Positions 45,079 through 53,661 of a stretch of DNA of 64,000 nucleotides are shown here, in pieces. The notes under the pieces were generated by a model. The model had not been told where the DNA came from. It did not search any database and saw only the letters and a program-made list of their open reading frames with translations. Source of the stretch: Planctomycetota bacterium. GTDB taxonomy: Bacteria; Planctomycetota; Brocadiia; Brocadiales; Brocadiaceae. Where the stretch lies: positions 1 to 64,000 of the forward strand of contig VGXV01000002.1 in assembly GCA_016873165.1 (NCBI GenBank), given 5' to 3'. Within the stretch, counting starts at the first letter, position 1, and each line of letters opens with the position of its first letter. Made by a program: the position numbers and the translations under genes.

Positions 45079-46845
45079 ATGAAAGTATTGTTGCTTTTTC
45101 CCCCTTCATGGCATCCATCTCAACCCTATCTTAGTTTGCCTTCCTTAACGGCTTTTCTGAAACAAAACGGCGTCAGCGATATAACGCAAAGAGATTTGAA
45201 TATTGAGTTATTGGATATTCTTTTGACGCGGAAAACGTGCAGCGAATTTTACAGTAAAATTACTGATAAACTAAGCCGTTTGGAGGGTTATCTCATAAGC
45301 AGTCTCAATTATCAGGAAGAAAGAAATGCCTTAATAGAGGCAATGGAATCGTTGCCTTTGTTCATGGAACAGGTAGAACGCGCAAAAAACACTTTGCGGA
45401 CGGATGCTTTCTATAATCTTGATAATTATATGGAAGCAGTCCATATTGTGAACGAAACCCTTCGGCTCATGACCTCCCTCTTTTATCCCTCCGCAATGAC
45501 GGCGGTAAGCAATGCCATGCGGTTTTCAGTATATTCTTCAAATGCCATTATGCAGTCAATTCAATCGGAAAGGGAAAATATTTTCCTTTCCCTTTATAAA
45601 GAACACGTTCTTTCTTCTATTTTGGAATCGGCGCCCAAATTAGTAGGAATTTCGATTACAAACACTTCGCAGATAATACCCGGCCTTACCCTTGCACGGC
45701 TGATAAAAGAACAGAACAGGGAGATACATATCACTATAGGCGGAAGCGTTTTTACAAAACTGATAGAAGAGTTAAGAAGGGTTGATTCAGTATTTTCATT
45801 GGTGGACAGTTTTATTGTTTTTGAGGGAGAGCACGCGCTGTTGGAATTATGCGTTCAGGTTGACGGCAAAAAAGAATTAAAAAAAGTTCCGAATCTTGTT
45901 TATCGTGAAAATGGCATTACAAAGGTGAATGATAATTTCTTTTCGGAAGATTTAAATATGTTGCCGACTCCGGATTTTAAAGGGTTTCCGTTGGATTTGT
46001 ATTTTGCTCCTTCTCTTGTTTTGCCCATACAGACGTCCCGGGGTTGCTACTACAGGAAATGTGCTTTTTGCAATCTGCACTTAGACCATAGAAATTTTCG
46101 TTTACGGCGCACTGATCTGATAATGGATGATATCCGGAAACTTTCCCGTGAATACAAAACAAAGTTTTTCTTCTTTACGGATGAATCGGTTCCGATTAAT
46201 AAGTTGCGTGAAATTTCTCGGTGTTTGCTGGAAGGCAGGGATGAAATAAAATGGATGGGAGGCGTGCGTTTCGAGAAAGCCCTCACCGATGGTGACATTT
46301 TGGAGAAGATGGTGGAAGCAGGGTGCCGGAAACTGGTATTTGGATTGGAGTCATATAATCAACGTGTGCTTGATGCGATGAAAAAGGGGACAAAGGCTGA
46401 TGTGGTGAAAAAAGTGCTGGACGAATGTTTGAAACTGGGGATAGCGTTCCATCTGTATGTCATAGTGGGATTTCCTACAGAGACCGAAGATGAAGCGTTG
46501 GAAACGCTCAATTTTGTGCTGAATAAAGAGTATATAAATTCTGAGGGTTACTCGTGTTTGCCGTCACTGTTTGGCATGGAAAAGGATTCCCCGATTGTTG
46601 GCAATCCTTCCGAATATGGGTTGGCAAGTATCCGGGCGCCAAAAGGCGAGGATCTTGGTTTGGGATACTTATATGAAGTAGGGCAGGGAATGTCACCGGA
46701 AAAAGCAGAAGAAATGTATCATTACATGATAGGCAAATTAAGCGAGATATTGTGCCCCTTTCCTTACAATTATTCAATGGCGGACGGGTTGTTGTATCTT
46801 GTGCATAGAAATAGAGTTCATAACCCTGTCAGGGTTGGCTTATAA
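45079..46845 (+). CDS. B12-binding-type radical SAM protein
   Basis: 588 residues. The N-terminal part (LLLFPPSWHPSQPYLSLPSL, then LARLIKEQNREIHITIGG) resembles the cobalamin-binding half of B12-dependent radical SAM enzymes. The radical SAM core has TSRGCYYRKCAFC (Cys323, Cys328, Cys331). The spacing is CX4CX2C rather than the usual CX3CX2C; this spacing does occur in some B12-type and RiPP-related subfamilies. FFFTDES and GLESYNQRVLDAMKKG are typical of the barrel. The reaction is unknown. AAAGGTG before ATG 45079 decides the start over GTG 45070. The last codons (NPVRVGL) come from a dispersed AACCCTGTCAGGGTT palindrome. It follows argG by 25 bases. Confidence 0.87.
   Translation: MKVLLLFPPSWHPSQPYLSLPSLTAFLKQNGVSDITQRDLNIELLDILLTRKTCSEFYSKITDKLSRLEGYLISSLNYQEERNALIEAMESLPLFMEQVERAKNTLRTDAFYNLDNYMEAVHIVNETLRLMTSLFYPSAMTAVSNAMRFSVYSSNAIMQSIQSERENIFLSLYKEHVLSSILESAPKLVGISITNTSQIIPGLTLARLIKEQNREIHITIGGSVFTKLIEELRRVDSVFSLVDSFIVFEGEHALLELCVQVDGKKELKKVPNLVYRENGITKVNDNFFSEDLNMLPTPDFKGFPLDLYFAPSLVLPIQTSRGCYYRKCAFCNLHLDHRNFRLRRTDLIMDDIRKLSREYKTKFFFFTDESVPINKLREISRCLLEGRDEIKWMGGVRFEKALTDGDILEKMVEAGCRKLVFGLESYNQRVLDAMKKGTKADVVKKVLDECLKLGIAFHLYVIVGFPTETEDEALETLNFVLNKEYINSEGYSCLPSLFGMEKDSPIVGNPSEYGLASIRAPKGEDLGLGYLYEVGQGMSPEKAEEMYHYMIGKLSEILCPFPYNYSMADGLLYLVHRNRVHNPVRVGL
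46821..46836. repeat. Palindrome TAACCCTGTCAGGGTT inside a coding end
   Basis: It is identical to the arm of the 36-bp hairpin at 18,685-18,720 and forms the last codons of the radical SAM gene. Confidence 0.6.
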
Positions 46846-46863
46846 TTAATATACAGACAGATT

Positions 46864-49800
46864 ATGTTTTTGTTTAAATCAATAAAAAAAGGTTTCATTT
46901 TAATATTGTTAATGTGTTCTTTCATGCCGCTGCTGCTGTTGCTTTTTTTTGCATTTCCAAAGGCTAAAGCGGATCTGGAAAGTGTGTTGGTGCGAAATCT
47001 TGAGGGGGTAAAGCAGAAACAAGCCGAACTTGTAAAGATGTGGCTGAATGAAAGGAAACATGAATCGAAAATTATAACAAAAAATATTTCCACTCTGTTT
47101 GCAAATGCCATTTCTGCCGATGATTTTTCAGCATTATCAGAATATACGGAGAAAATTAAAAGTGAGTATGGATACAAAACGATATCCATTGCCTTGCCGG
47201 AGGGAAATGTAGTTGCTTCGACGGAAGAAACTGCAGAGGGGAGCAATATCATGGAGTACGATTATTACCGCGAGGCATTAAAAGGAAATATATTTACGTC
47301 TGATATCAGATATCTTGCCTCTGAGGTGGATATAAGAAATTCTATTAAAAGCTATGTGATATTTTTTGCCGTTCCGCTTCTCAATTCGGATAATTCTTTG
47401 ATCGGTGCGGTTGTTTTTGGCATTGATACGACGCCTCTTAACGGGATGCTAAAAAGTTTGAAATTGGGTGCAACGGGCGAGACATTCCTGATTAACAGAG
47501 AGGGTTATATGGTGACTGAGTCACGCTTTTTAGATGAATTAAAAAATTCCGGGCTGATAAAAAATACTACCATATTTGAGTTAAAAGTATTAAATCCACG
47601 CACCGGAATGTATACAAAAGGCGTGGAGAAGTGTTTGAGCGGCAGAGATGGATACGATACAAACGGCTATATCAATTACAATGGCTGTAAAGTATTGGGC
47701 GCATGGTGCTGGATTTCGGATATTAATTGCGGATTATTGACGCAGATCAATATTCACGAGGGATTTGAAACGGCGTATAGTTTGAAAAATTTCGTTCTTT
47801 CCATGTTAATGGTATTGGCATTTCCGCTCACATTGGCAGCGTTTTATTTTAGCAGGAAAATCACCTTGCCTCTCTATAAAATTACTGAGGTAACGAAACA
47901 AATAACCAGCGGTGATTTGGGGCAAAGGGTTATTTATAAAGGAAGAAGCGATGAAATAGGGAAACTCGCAAAAGAGTTTAATGTGATGGCGGCGTCCCTT
48001 GAGGAAAAAACGATAAAACTGAGAAATTACACGATTGACCTCGAAAATAAAGTTAAGGAAAGAACCCTTAAGCTTCAGTCCACGACAAATTTTTTAAATA
48101 GTATTTTAGCCGGTTCTACGGAATATTCTATTATTGCCCAGGATTTGAGCGGCAATATTCTTGCATTTAATAAAGGCGCGAGTTTGATTTATGGGTACAG
48201 ACAGGAGGAGATGATTGGGGTTGCTAATATAAGAAAGCTTCATGTCGAAGATGATATTGAGTCCGGAAAGGTGGATTATATCCTTGATAAGGCCCTGAAG
48301 ACGGGGCGGTTTGAAGGGGAGGTGATGAAACGGAAGAAAAATGGCGAAATCTTTCCTGTCCACAATACGGTTACTTTACGGCGGGATGAGAACGGAAAAC
48401 CAATAGGTTTTGTGGTAATATCAAAAGATATCACAAAAGTTAAGCTGGTGGCGTTGGAAAAGGATATTATCAATAATATCAACAAAACAATTGCATCGGG
48501 TATTGATATAAAAGAGATTTACCAGACCGTTTTCAGAGAATTGAAACGCATGATTGATATCACGTGGTTGAGTGTGGCATATTTCCTGGATGGGTCTGAT
48601 ATCGTCGAAGAAACAAATATTATCGATGGGGTGTTGCTGACAAAAGACTGGCTGGGCATCCGGCAATTGCCGGAAAAACCATTGGCGCAGGATGTTGTTT
48701 TTGAAAAAGGTATTCCCGTTTTTGTGTCGGATACACTGAAGGAAGAATACGCGACCGACAAACAACTCTATGAGAAAGAGATACATTCTTATCTATGTTT
48801 CCCTTTGAAATCGAAAGGAAAATCTGTTGGAACGCTGACGCTGGGAAGTTATAAGAAAAATGCTTTTAAGGAAATGCATTTTGATTTATTGAATCAGGTG
48901 ACTTCTCAAATAGCGATTACTATTGAAAATGCCAGATTATTTTTATCTATTAAAGAATCGGAAAAAAAATACAGAGACCTTGTGGAGAATGCGCCTGAAA
49001 TGATTCATGAGATACATCCCGAGGGAAAATTTGTTGATGTTAATAAAACAGAGTTGAACAAATTGGGGTACTCTCTTGATGAAATGAAACAGATGAATCT
49101 TGAAGATATCGTTCCGGTTGAATACAGGGATGAGATAAGGAGGCATGTTAATCTGATAAAAGAAACAGGAAACAGTGAACTGGAAACCGTCTTCCTGTCA
49201 AAGTCGGGAAATGAAATTAATGTCGAGATTCACGGAACGGGTATTTATAACCGGAAAACCGGAGAATGTATATTTATCAGAGAATTTGTCAGAGATATTT
49301 CCGAGAGGAAAAGGATGGAAGAGCAGGTGCGGCGGTCGGAAAAACTGGCCTCAATGGGCGAATTAGCCGCTGCAATTGCTCATGAGATAAGAAATCCTCT
49401 GGGTGCGATCTGTAATTCTGTCGGGATTTTGGACTCGAGGTTGAAACTATCCGGACAAGACAGGGATTTGCTGGAAATGATTGTGGGGGAATCGGAAAGA
49501 TTAGACAGGATTATAAGTGATTTCTTGTCCTTTGCACATCCCCGGGAACCTTCTTTTGTCCTGCAGGACATTAAAGGCATAATAAAGAATACCATTTTCC
49601 TCCTGGGGCAGGATAAGCGGTTTACGGATAAAATCGAAATAAAGGAAATTTACGAAAGTGTATTGCCGAAAGTATATATTGATTCGGATTTAATTCATCA
49701 GATATTATGGAATTTATTTATAAATTCTCTGGATGCAATGCCCAATGGTGGCCGAATCAGAGTTGTGGTGCGAAAGACGACATTGTTTTTGAGAAATGCA

Positions 49801-50049
49801 ATAGAGATTATTATATCCGATACCGGTATCGGAATGGCTGAACATGAAATAAATAAGGTGTTTGAGCCTTTTTATACGACAAAGTCGGAAGGCACGGGGT
49901 TGGGACTTTCTGTTGTTCAGCGTATTATTGATGAGCATGGCGGAACGATTGATGTGAAGAGTAAATATGGCAGAGGGACAACTTTTTATATAAAATTGCC
50001 CGTTGTGAACGAAAAACAAGCAGTTCAAAATAATATTTTTACAGGATAA
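46864..50049 (+). CDS. Membrane sensor histidine kinase (Cache-HAMP-PAS-GAF-PAS)
   Basis: 1061 residues. One membrane helix (about 8-30), an extracytoplasmic dCache-like sensor (about 35-305, with GYMVTESRF), a second helix (about 310-332) and a HAMP segment. Then come PAS (about 415-530), GAF (about 545-690) and PAS (about 700-820). HisKA follows with His840 in AHEIRNPLGA, and HATPase_c with NLFINSLDAMPNGG, DTGIGM and GTGLGLSVVQRII. It should phosphorylate the NtrC-type regulator 10 bases downstream. The signal sensed cannot be deduced. The gene follows the radical SAM gene after 18 bases, so a shared transcript is likely. Confidence 0.93.
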   Translation: MFLFKSIKKGFILILLMCSFMPLLLLLFFAFPKAKADLESVLVRNLEGVKQKQAELVKMWLNERKHESKIITKNISTLFANAISADDFSALSEYTEKIKSEYGYKTISIALPEGNVVASTEETAEGSNIMEYDYYREALKGNIFTSDIRYLASEVDIRNSIKSYVIFFAVPLLNSDNSLIGAVVFGIDTTPLNGMLKSLKLGATGETFLINREGYMVTESRFLDELKNSGLIKNTTIFELKVLNPRTGMYTKGVEKCLSGRDGYDTNGYINYNGCKVLGAWCWISDINCGLLTQINIHEGFETAYSLKNFVLSMLMVLAFPLTLAAFYFSRKITLPLYKITEVTKQITSGDLGQRVIYKGRSDEIGKLAKEFNVMAASLEEKTIKLRNYTIDLENKVKERTLKLQSTTNFLNSILAGSTEYSIIAQDLSGNILAFNKGASLIYGYRQEEMIGVANIRKLHVEDDIESGKVDYILDKALKTGRFEGEVMKRKKNGEIFPVHNTVTLRRDENGKPIGFVVISKDITKVKLVALEKDIINNINKTIASGIDIKEIYQTVFRELKRMIDITWLSVAYFLDGSDIVEETNIIDGVLLTKDWLGIRQLPEKPLAQDVVFEKGIPVFVSDTLKEEYATDKQLYEKEIHSYLCFPLKSKGKSVGTLTLGSYKKNAFKEMHFDLLNQVTSQIAITIENARLFLSIKESEKKYRDLVENAPEMIHEIHPEGKFVDVNKTELNKLGYSLDEMKQMNLEDIVPVEYRDEIRRHVNLIKETGNSELETVFLSKSGNEINVEIHGTGIYNRKTGECIFIREFVRDISERKRMEEQVRRSEKLASMGELAAAIAHEIRNPLGAICNSVGILDSRLKLSGQDRDLLEMIVGESERLDRIISDFLSFAHPREPSFVLQDIKGIIKNTIFLLGQDKRFTDKIEIKEIYESVLPKVYIDSDLIHQILWNLFINSLDAMPNGGRIRVVVRKTTLFLRNAIEIIISDTGIGMAEHEINKVFEPFYTTKSEGTGLGLSVVQRIIDEHGGTIDVKSKYGRGTTFYIKLPVVNEKQAVQNNIFTG

Positions 50050-50059
50050 TTTTGTAATC

Positions 50060-51472
50060 ATGGAAAACAATAAAATACTTGTAGTAGAAGATCAGGATGC
50101 GATGAGAGAGTCCCTTTTGATTGCATTTAGGGATGAAGGGTATCATGTGGAATGTGTATCGAGCGGAGAAGGGGCTGTTAAAAAATTGTCCGATGGCAAC
50201 GTATACGATCTGGTGATTACAGATTTAAAGATGAAAAAGGTTAATGGTCTGGAAGTGTTGAAAACGGTCAAGACGCTGAACCCGGCAACGGAAGTTATAT
50301 TAATTACAGCATATGGCACAATCAGCACGGCGGTTCAGGCGATTCGAGATGGGGCATATGATTATGTCACCAAACCTTTTCGTTACCAGGAAATGTTAAA
50401 GGTCGCAAAAAATGCCCTTGAGAAAAAGGAACTGAAAGACAGGCTCAAATATCTGGAAGGAGAAGTTAAGGATAAATATAAATTTGAGGGAATTATCGGA
50501 AATTCCGGCGCCATGATGGACGTGCTGAAAATTGCGTCAAATGTGTGCCGTACCGAAAGCACTGTCCTGATAACCGGAGAAAGCGGAACGGGGAAGGAAT
50601 TGATTGCAAGGGCAATTCATTATAACGGACACCGAAGCGGCCATCCCTTTGTTGTTATTAATTGTGGCGCATTGCCGGAAAATTTACAGGAGAGCGAACT
50701 CTTTGGCCACGTAAAAGGGTCTTTTACCGGAGCGGTGAAAGATAAGATCGGGTTGTTTCAGCATGCGCACAAGGGAACTATTTTTTTGGATGAAATCGGA
50801 GAGACCTCGGCTTCGACGCAGGTAAAACTTTTACGTTTTCTGCAGGATGGGGAAATTCGTCAGGTAGGAGGAAACAAATCAATACATGTGGATGTGAGAA
50901 TTATTGCCGCGACGAATGAAAATCTCGAAAGGGCTGTGGATATGGGGAGATTTAGAAAAGACTTGTTTTACCGTATTAACGTTATACGCATTCAGTTGCC
51001 CCAATTGAAAGAACGAAAGGAAGACATTCCTTTGCTGGTCGGTTATTTTTTGGATTTATATATAAATAAATTAAAAAAGGAAAAAAAGGGGTTTTCCCGT
51101 GAAGCTATGGATGCATTGCTGAATTATGAATGGCCGGGGAATATCAGGGAATTACAGAATATTGTTGAAAGGGCGGTTGCGCTGTCTAAGAACCAGATAA
51201 TCGGAGTGGAGGAACTTCCGCTTCCTGTTCCTGCCGGAGGATTCGTGATGCATGATAAAAATTCAGTGGCGGAAGAACCGATAAAGTCTTCTATTGTTGA
51301 GACCTTGGCTGAACAGGAAAAAAATGCCATAGTTGAGGCAATGAATAAGTACGGTGGTAATCAGACAAAGGTTTCGCAGATTCTTGGAATATCAACAACC
51401 ACATTGTGGAGAAAGATTAAAAAATACAAAATTAAACCCCAGCATGAAATTTCAGATAATGGAATGAAATGA
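50060..51472 (+). CDS. Sigma54-dependent NtrC-family response regulator
   Basis: 470 residues. A receiver domain with phospho-acceptor Asp55 (LVITDLKM) and the LITAYG and KPF motifs is followed by an AAA+ domain with Walker A GESGTGKE (173-180) and Walker B FLDEIGE. The sigma54-contact loop is GSFTGA (220-225, normally GAFTGA). A C-terminal Fis-type helix-turn-helix (KYGGNQTKVSQILGISTTTLWRKI) ends the protein. It should activate sigma54 promoters after phosphorylation by the kinase immediately upstream. The targets are unknown; the surrounding envelope and polysaccharide genes are candidates. Confidence 0.95.
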   Translation: MENNKILVVEDQDAMRESLLIAFRDEGYHVECVSSGEGAVKKLSDGNVYDLVITDLKMKKVNGLEVLKTVKTLNPATEVILITAYGTISTAVQAIRDGAYDYVTKPFRYQEMLKVAKNALEKKELKDRLKYLEGEVKDKYKFEGIIGNSGAMMDVLKIASNVCRTESTVLITGESGTGKELIARAIHYNGHRSGHPFVVINCGALPENLQESELFGHVKGSFTGAVKDKIGLFQHAHKGTIFLDEIGETSASTQVKLLRFLQDGEIRQVGGNKSIHVDVRIIAATNENLERAVDMGRFRKDLFYRINVIRIQLPQLKERKEDIPLLVGYFLDLYINKLKKEKKGFSREAMDALLNYEWPGNIRELQNIVERAVALSKNQIIGVEELPLPVPAGGFVMHDKNSVAEEPIKSSIVETLAEQEKNAIVEAMNKYGGNQTKVSQILGISTTTLWRKIKKYKIKPQHEISDNGMK

Positions 51473-51509
51473 TTTCATAGGGAAATATTTGATCTTTTCG
51501 TTATTAAGA

Positions 51510-52340
51510 TTACGGTGTCTTTGCCAGGCGGAAACCCAGGTAGTTATATTTGAACGACGGGGGATAGTAGCGGCGTTTCGCGATGTGCAAGATCCTTGGC
51601 GAGTCACACCAACTGCTGCCGCGAAGAATCCGTGAATTGCCGCTGTTTGGCCCCTGCGGATTATTGCGGGGGCTTTTCGCATAATAATCATAGCCATACA
51701 CATCGGAACACCACTCCCACACATTTCCTGACATGTCATAAATACCCAACCCATTAGGTATTTTCTGCCCTACAGGATGAGTCTGATCCCCTGAATTATG
51801 ACTATACCACAGGTAATCTGAAATCTTTTCCTCCGTATTTGTCCCCGCCCACTCCTCGTCCCTGCCGCCGCTCTTTGCCGCATATTCCCACTCTGCCTCT
51901 GTCGGCAAACGATAATTTTGCTTTGTTTTCCTGTTGAGTTTCCGTAGAAACTTCTGCACATCATGCCAGCTTACCTGCTCTACGGGATAGTTATCACCTT
52001 TCCTGAAATGCGAAGGATTGCTTCCCATTACGTTTTTCCACTGGCCTTGTGTGACTTCGTACTTGCTGATATAGAAATCATCCAGACATACCTCATGCAC
52101 CGGTTTTGCGTCAATCTCGTCATCCCCCATTTTAAAGCACCCTCCCTTTACCAATACGAATTCAAAATCAAGTGAAGAATCCGTGTCGATGTGTGATTGA
52201 GGTTTCTCACCCTCATTATCAACTGATTTGGCGCTTTCCTGCCCTGACTTCAATTCTGCAAAGTTTGAAGCAATAACTGTTTGTGCCATTGATATGCCCA
52301 ATACTATCGGAACTATTATAGAACCTAACATTGCTTTCAT
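51510..52340 (-). CDS. Secreted SUMF1/formylglycine-generating-enzyme-like protein
   Basis: 276 residues with an N-terminal hydrophobic signal (about 4-24). The FGE-sulfatase domain (from about 55) shows FVLVKGGCFKMGD, YEVTQGQWKNVMGSNPSHF, PVEQVSWHDVQKFL, RLPTEAEWEYAAKSGG, MSGNVWEWCSDVYG, ILRGSSWCDS and a final LGFRLAKTP. This is a compact C-type-lectin-like SUMF1 fold. Such bacterial proteins are mostly of unknown role; only some act as true formylglycine generators, and no sulfatase is nearby. A GGAG eight bases before ATG 52340 supports the start. It converges with the NtrC-type gene. Confidence 0.88.
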   Translation of the reverse strand: MKAMLGSIIVPIVLGISMAQTVIASNFAELKSGQESAKSVDNEGEKPQSHIDTDSSLDFEFVLVKGGCFKMGDDEIDAKPVHEVCLDDFYISKYEVTQGQWKNVMGSNPSHFRKGDNYPVEQVSWHDVQKFLRKLNRKTKQNYRLPTEAEWEYAAKSGGRDEEWAGTNTEEKISDYLWYSHNSGDQTHPVGQKIPNGLGIYDMSGNVWEWCSDVYGYDYYAKSPRNNPQGPNSGNSRILRGSSWCDSPRILHIAKRRYYPPSFKYNYLGFRLAKTP

Positions 52341-52472
52341 TAGTACGTCTCCATGCAGTATTTAATTATATCCCGCGAATTAATAGTTTACTGAGGTTTT
52401 TCATAAAAACTACATTGCAACTGATAACAATAAAAATACGAATCTGGTTCCTCTCTCCGCGGTTATTTTTAA

Positions 52473-52542
52473 TTAGGCATTCGGCAACTTTTAAGAGAGT
52501 AGGGTGGGCAATGCCCACCCTGCAAAGATTGAAATTCCTAAA
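52473..52542. mobile_element. 70-bp copy of the modular MITE-like element
   Basis: It begins TTAGGCATTCGGCAACTTTT and ends CAAAGATTGAAATTCCTAA, which are imperfect inverted ends. The centre is AGGGTGGGC/GCCCACCCT (52,501-52,521). This is the cleanest and shortest copy in the window. The rest of 52,341-52,692 contains no gene. Confidence 0.65.
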
Positions 52543-52692
52543 CATTATTCTTCGGGAAAATACGTAAGTGTCACGGCACACACCATGAATAATGAACAAC
52601 ATATTGGCAGAAAAGCAGAGACATATGACATTTTCATGCCCTGATACGGCATTATCTTGGGGTTCAAAACCCTTACGACTGTTGTATTTGTT

Positions 52693-53580
52693 TCAATTGC
52701 TCCCGTCGGCAGCCCTGCTATGTTCCATTAACTGTTCGATCCTTTTCAGGAGAGAGCTTACGGTATCATTCGGCAATGCCATTGTTGCGCAAACAGATGC
52801 CGTTACGCGGACAATTTCATTCCCCACAGAATAACCTGACTGCGCGATAAGGGTGCGAATTTTGTTGGCAATAGAATTCAGATGGTCTTCACTTACGTTC
52901 ATGGCAATTACCATAAATTCCTTATTCCCCCATCTTCCAACCACATCGACTGCCCGCACACTGTTGGTCAGCGTTTTTGCCACCATCTTCAATACGTTGT
53001 TTCCAATGTCGCATCCATAGACGTCGGTTATTTTTTTCAGATCACCCACATCAATAAAAAAAATACCGTAGGACCAGCCGTATCTGTTCATGACGCCGAA
53101 TACCGAACGCAGGTTCATTTCCAGGCCGAATTTTTTCATTACACCGGTAAGGGGATCAAGCAGGGCGCACTTTTCAAGGTCTTCAATTTTGTGGGTATAC
53201 TCCACCTTGGATTTATTGTCACGAATCTCTTCAACAGCGCCTACGATTTGCCCATCCGCATTTTTAATCGGAGCCGTGCGCACCACGACCGGCACCCGGT
53301 AACCATCCTTATGGCGGACATATACCTCCATGGTATGCATGCCTCCGTTTATGAACGACTTTACTGCCAGGCAATCCCGCTCGCAAGAGTTGACGCCATT
53401 GCCATCCACGTACATTAAAACACTGCCCTTGCAGCATCGTCCTACGAGTTCGGAATCCTTATAGCCTGTAAGCGCCTCTGCTCCCTTGTTCCAGTAGGTA
53501 ATTATTCCATTCTGGTCAACAATACATATTCCCTCAGAAATGCTGTCCAACAAGTATTTGTAAATAGTATCATTGTGCAC
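52693..53580 (-). CDS. PAS-GGDEF protein with degenerate signature
   Basis: About 295 residues. A PAS domain (about 10-120) of the cysteine-rich type (GRCCKGSVLMYVDGNG, then SCERDC) precedes a GGDEF domain. The signature is GNKEF in RWGNKEFMVI, where GGDEF is expected. The second Gly and the acidic residue are lost, so diguanylate cyclase activity is doubtful. Other positions (CALLDPLTGVMKK, GIFFIDVGDLKKI) look normal. I chose GTG 53580 since AAGGAG lies six bases before it; the frame can also open at TTG 53598. It is 80 bases downstream of the MscS gene on the same strand and may report on it. Confidence 0.85.
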   Translation of the reverse strand: MHNDTIYKYLLDSISEGICIVDQNGIITYWNKGAEALTGYKDSELVGRCCKGSVLMYVDGNGVNSCERDCLAVKSFINGGMHTMEVYVRHKDGYRVPVVVRTAPIKNADGQIVGAVEEIRDNKSKVEYTHKIEDLEKCALLDPLTGVMKKFGLEMNLRSVFGVMNRYGWSYGIFFIDVGDLKKITDVYGCDIGNNVLKMVAKTLTNSVRAVDVVGRWGNKEFMVIAMNVSEDHLNSIANKIRTLIAQSGYSVGNEIVRVTASVCATMALPNDTVSSLLKRIEQLMEHSRAADGSN

Positions 53581-53661
53581 AACAGTCTCCTTTGTCAACC
53601 CATATGCAGTTCAACCACAATACCGTAAATGTGACTAAAAAGTCGTTCTCCAGGTAACTTC

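Noticed and set aside
52882-53418. 178-codon forward open frame
   Set aside because: Antisense to the PAS-GGDEF gene, which is clearly the coding strand.
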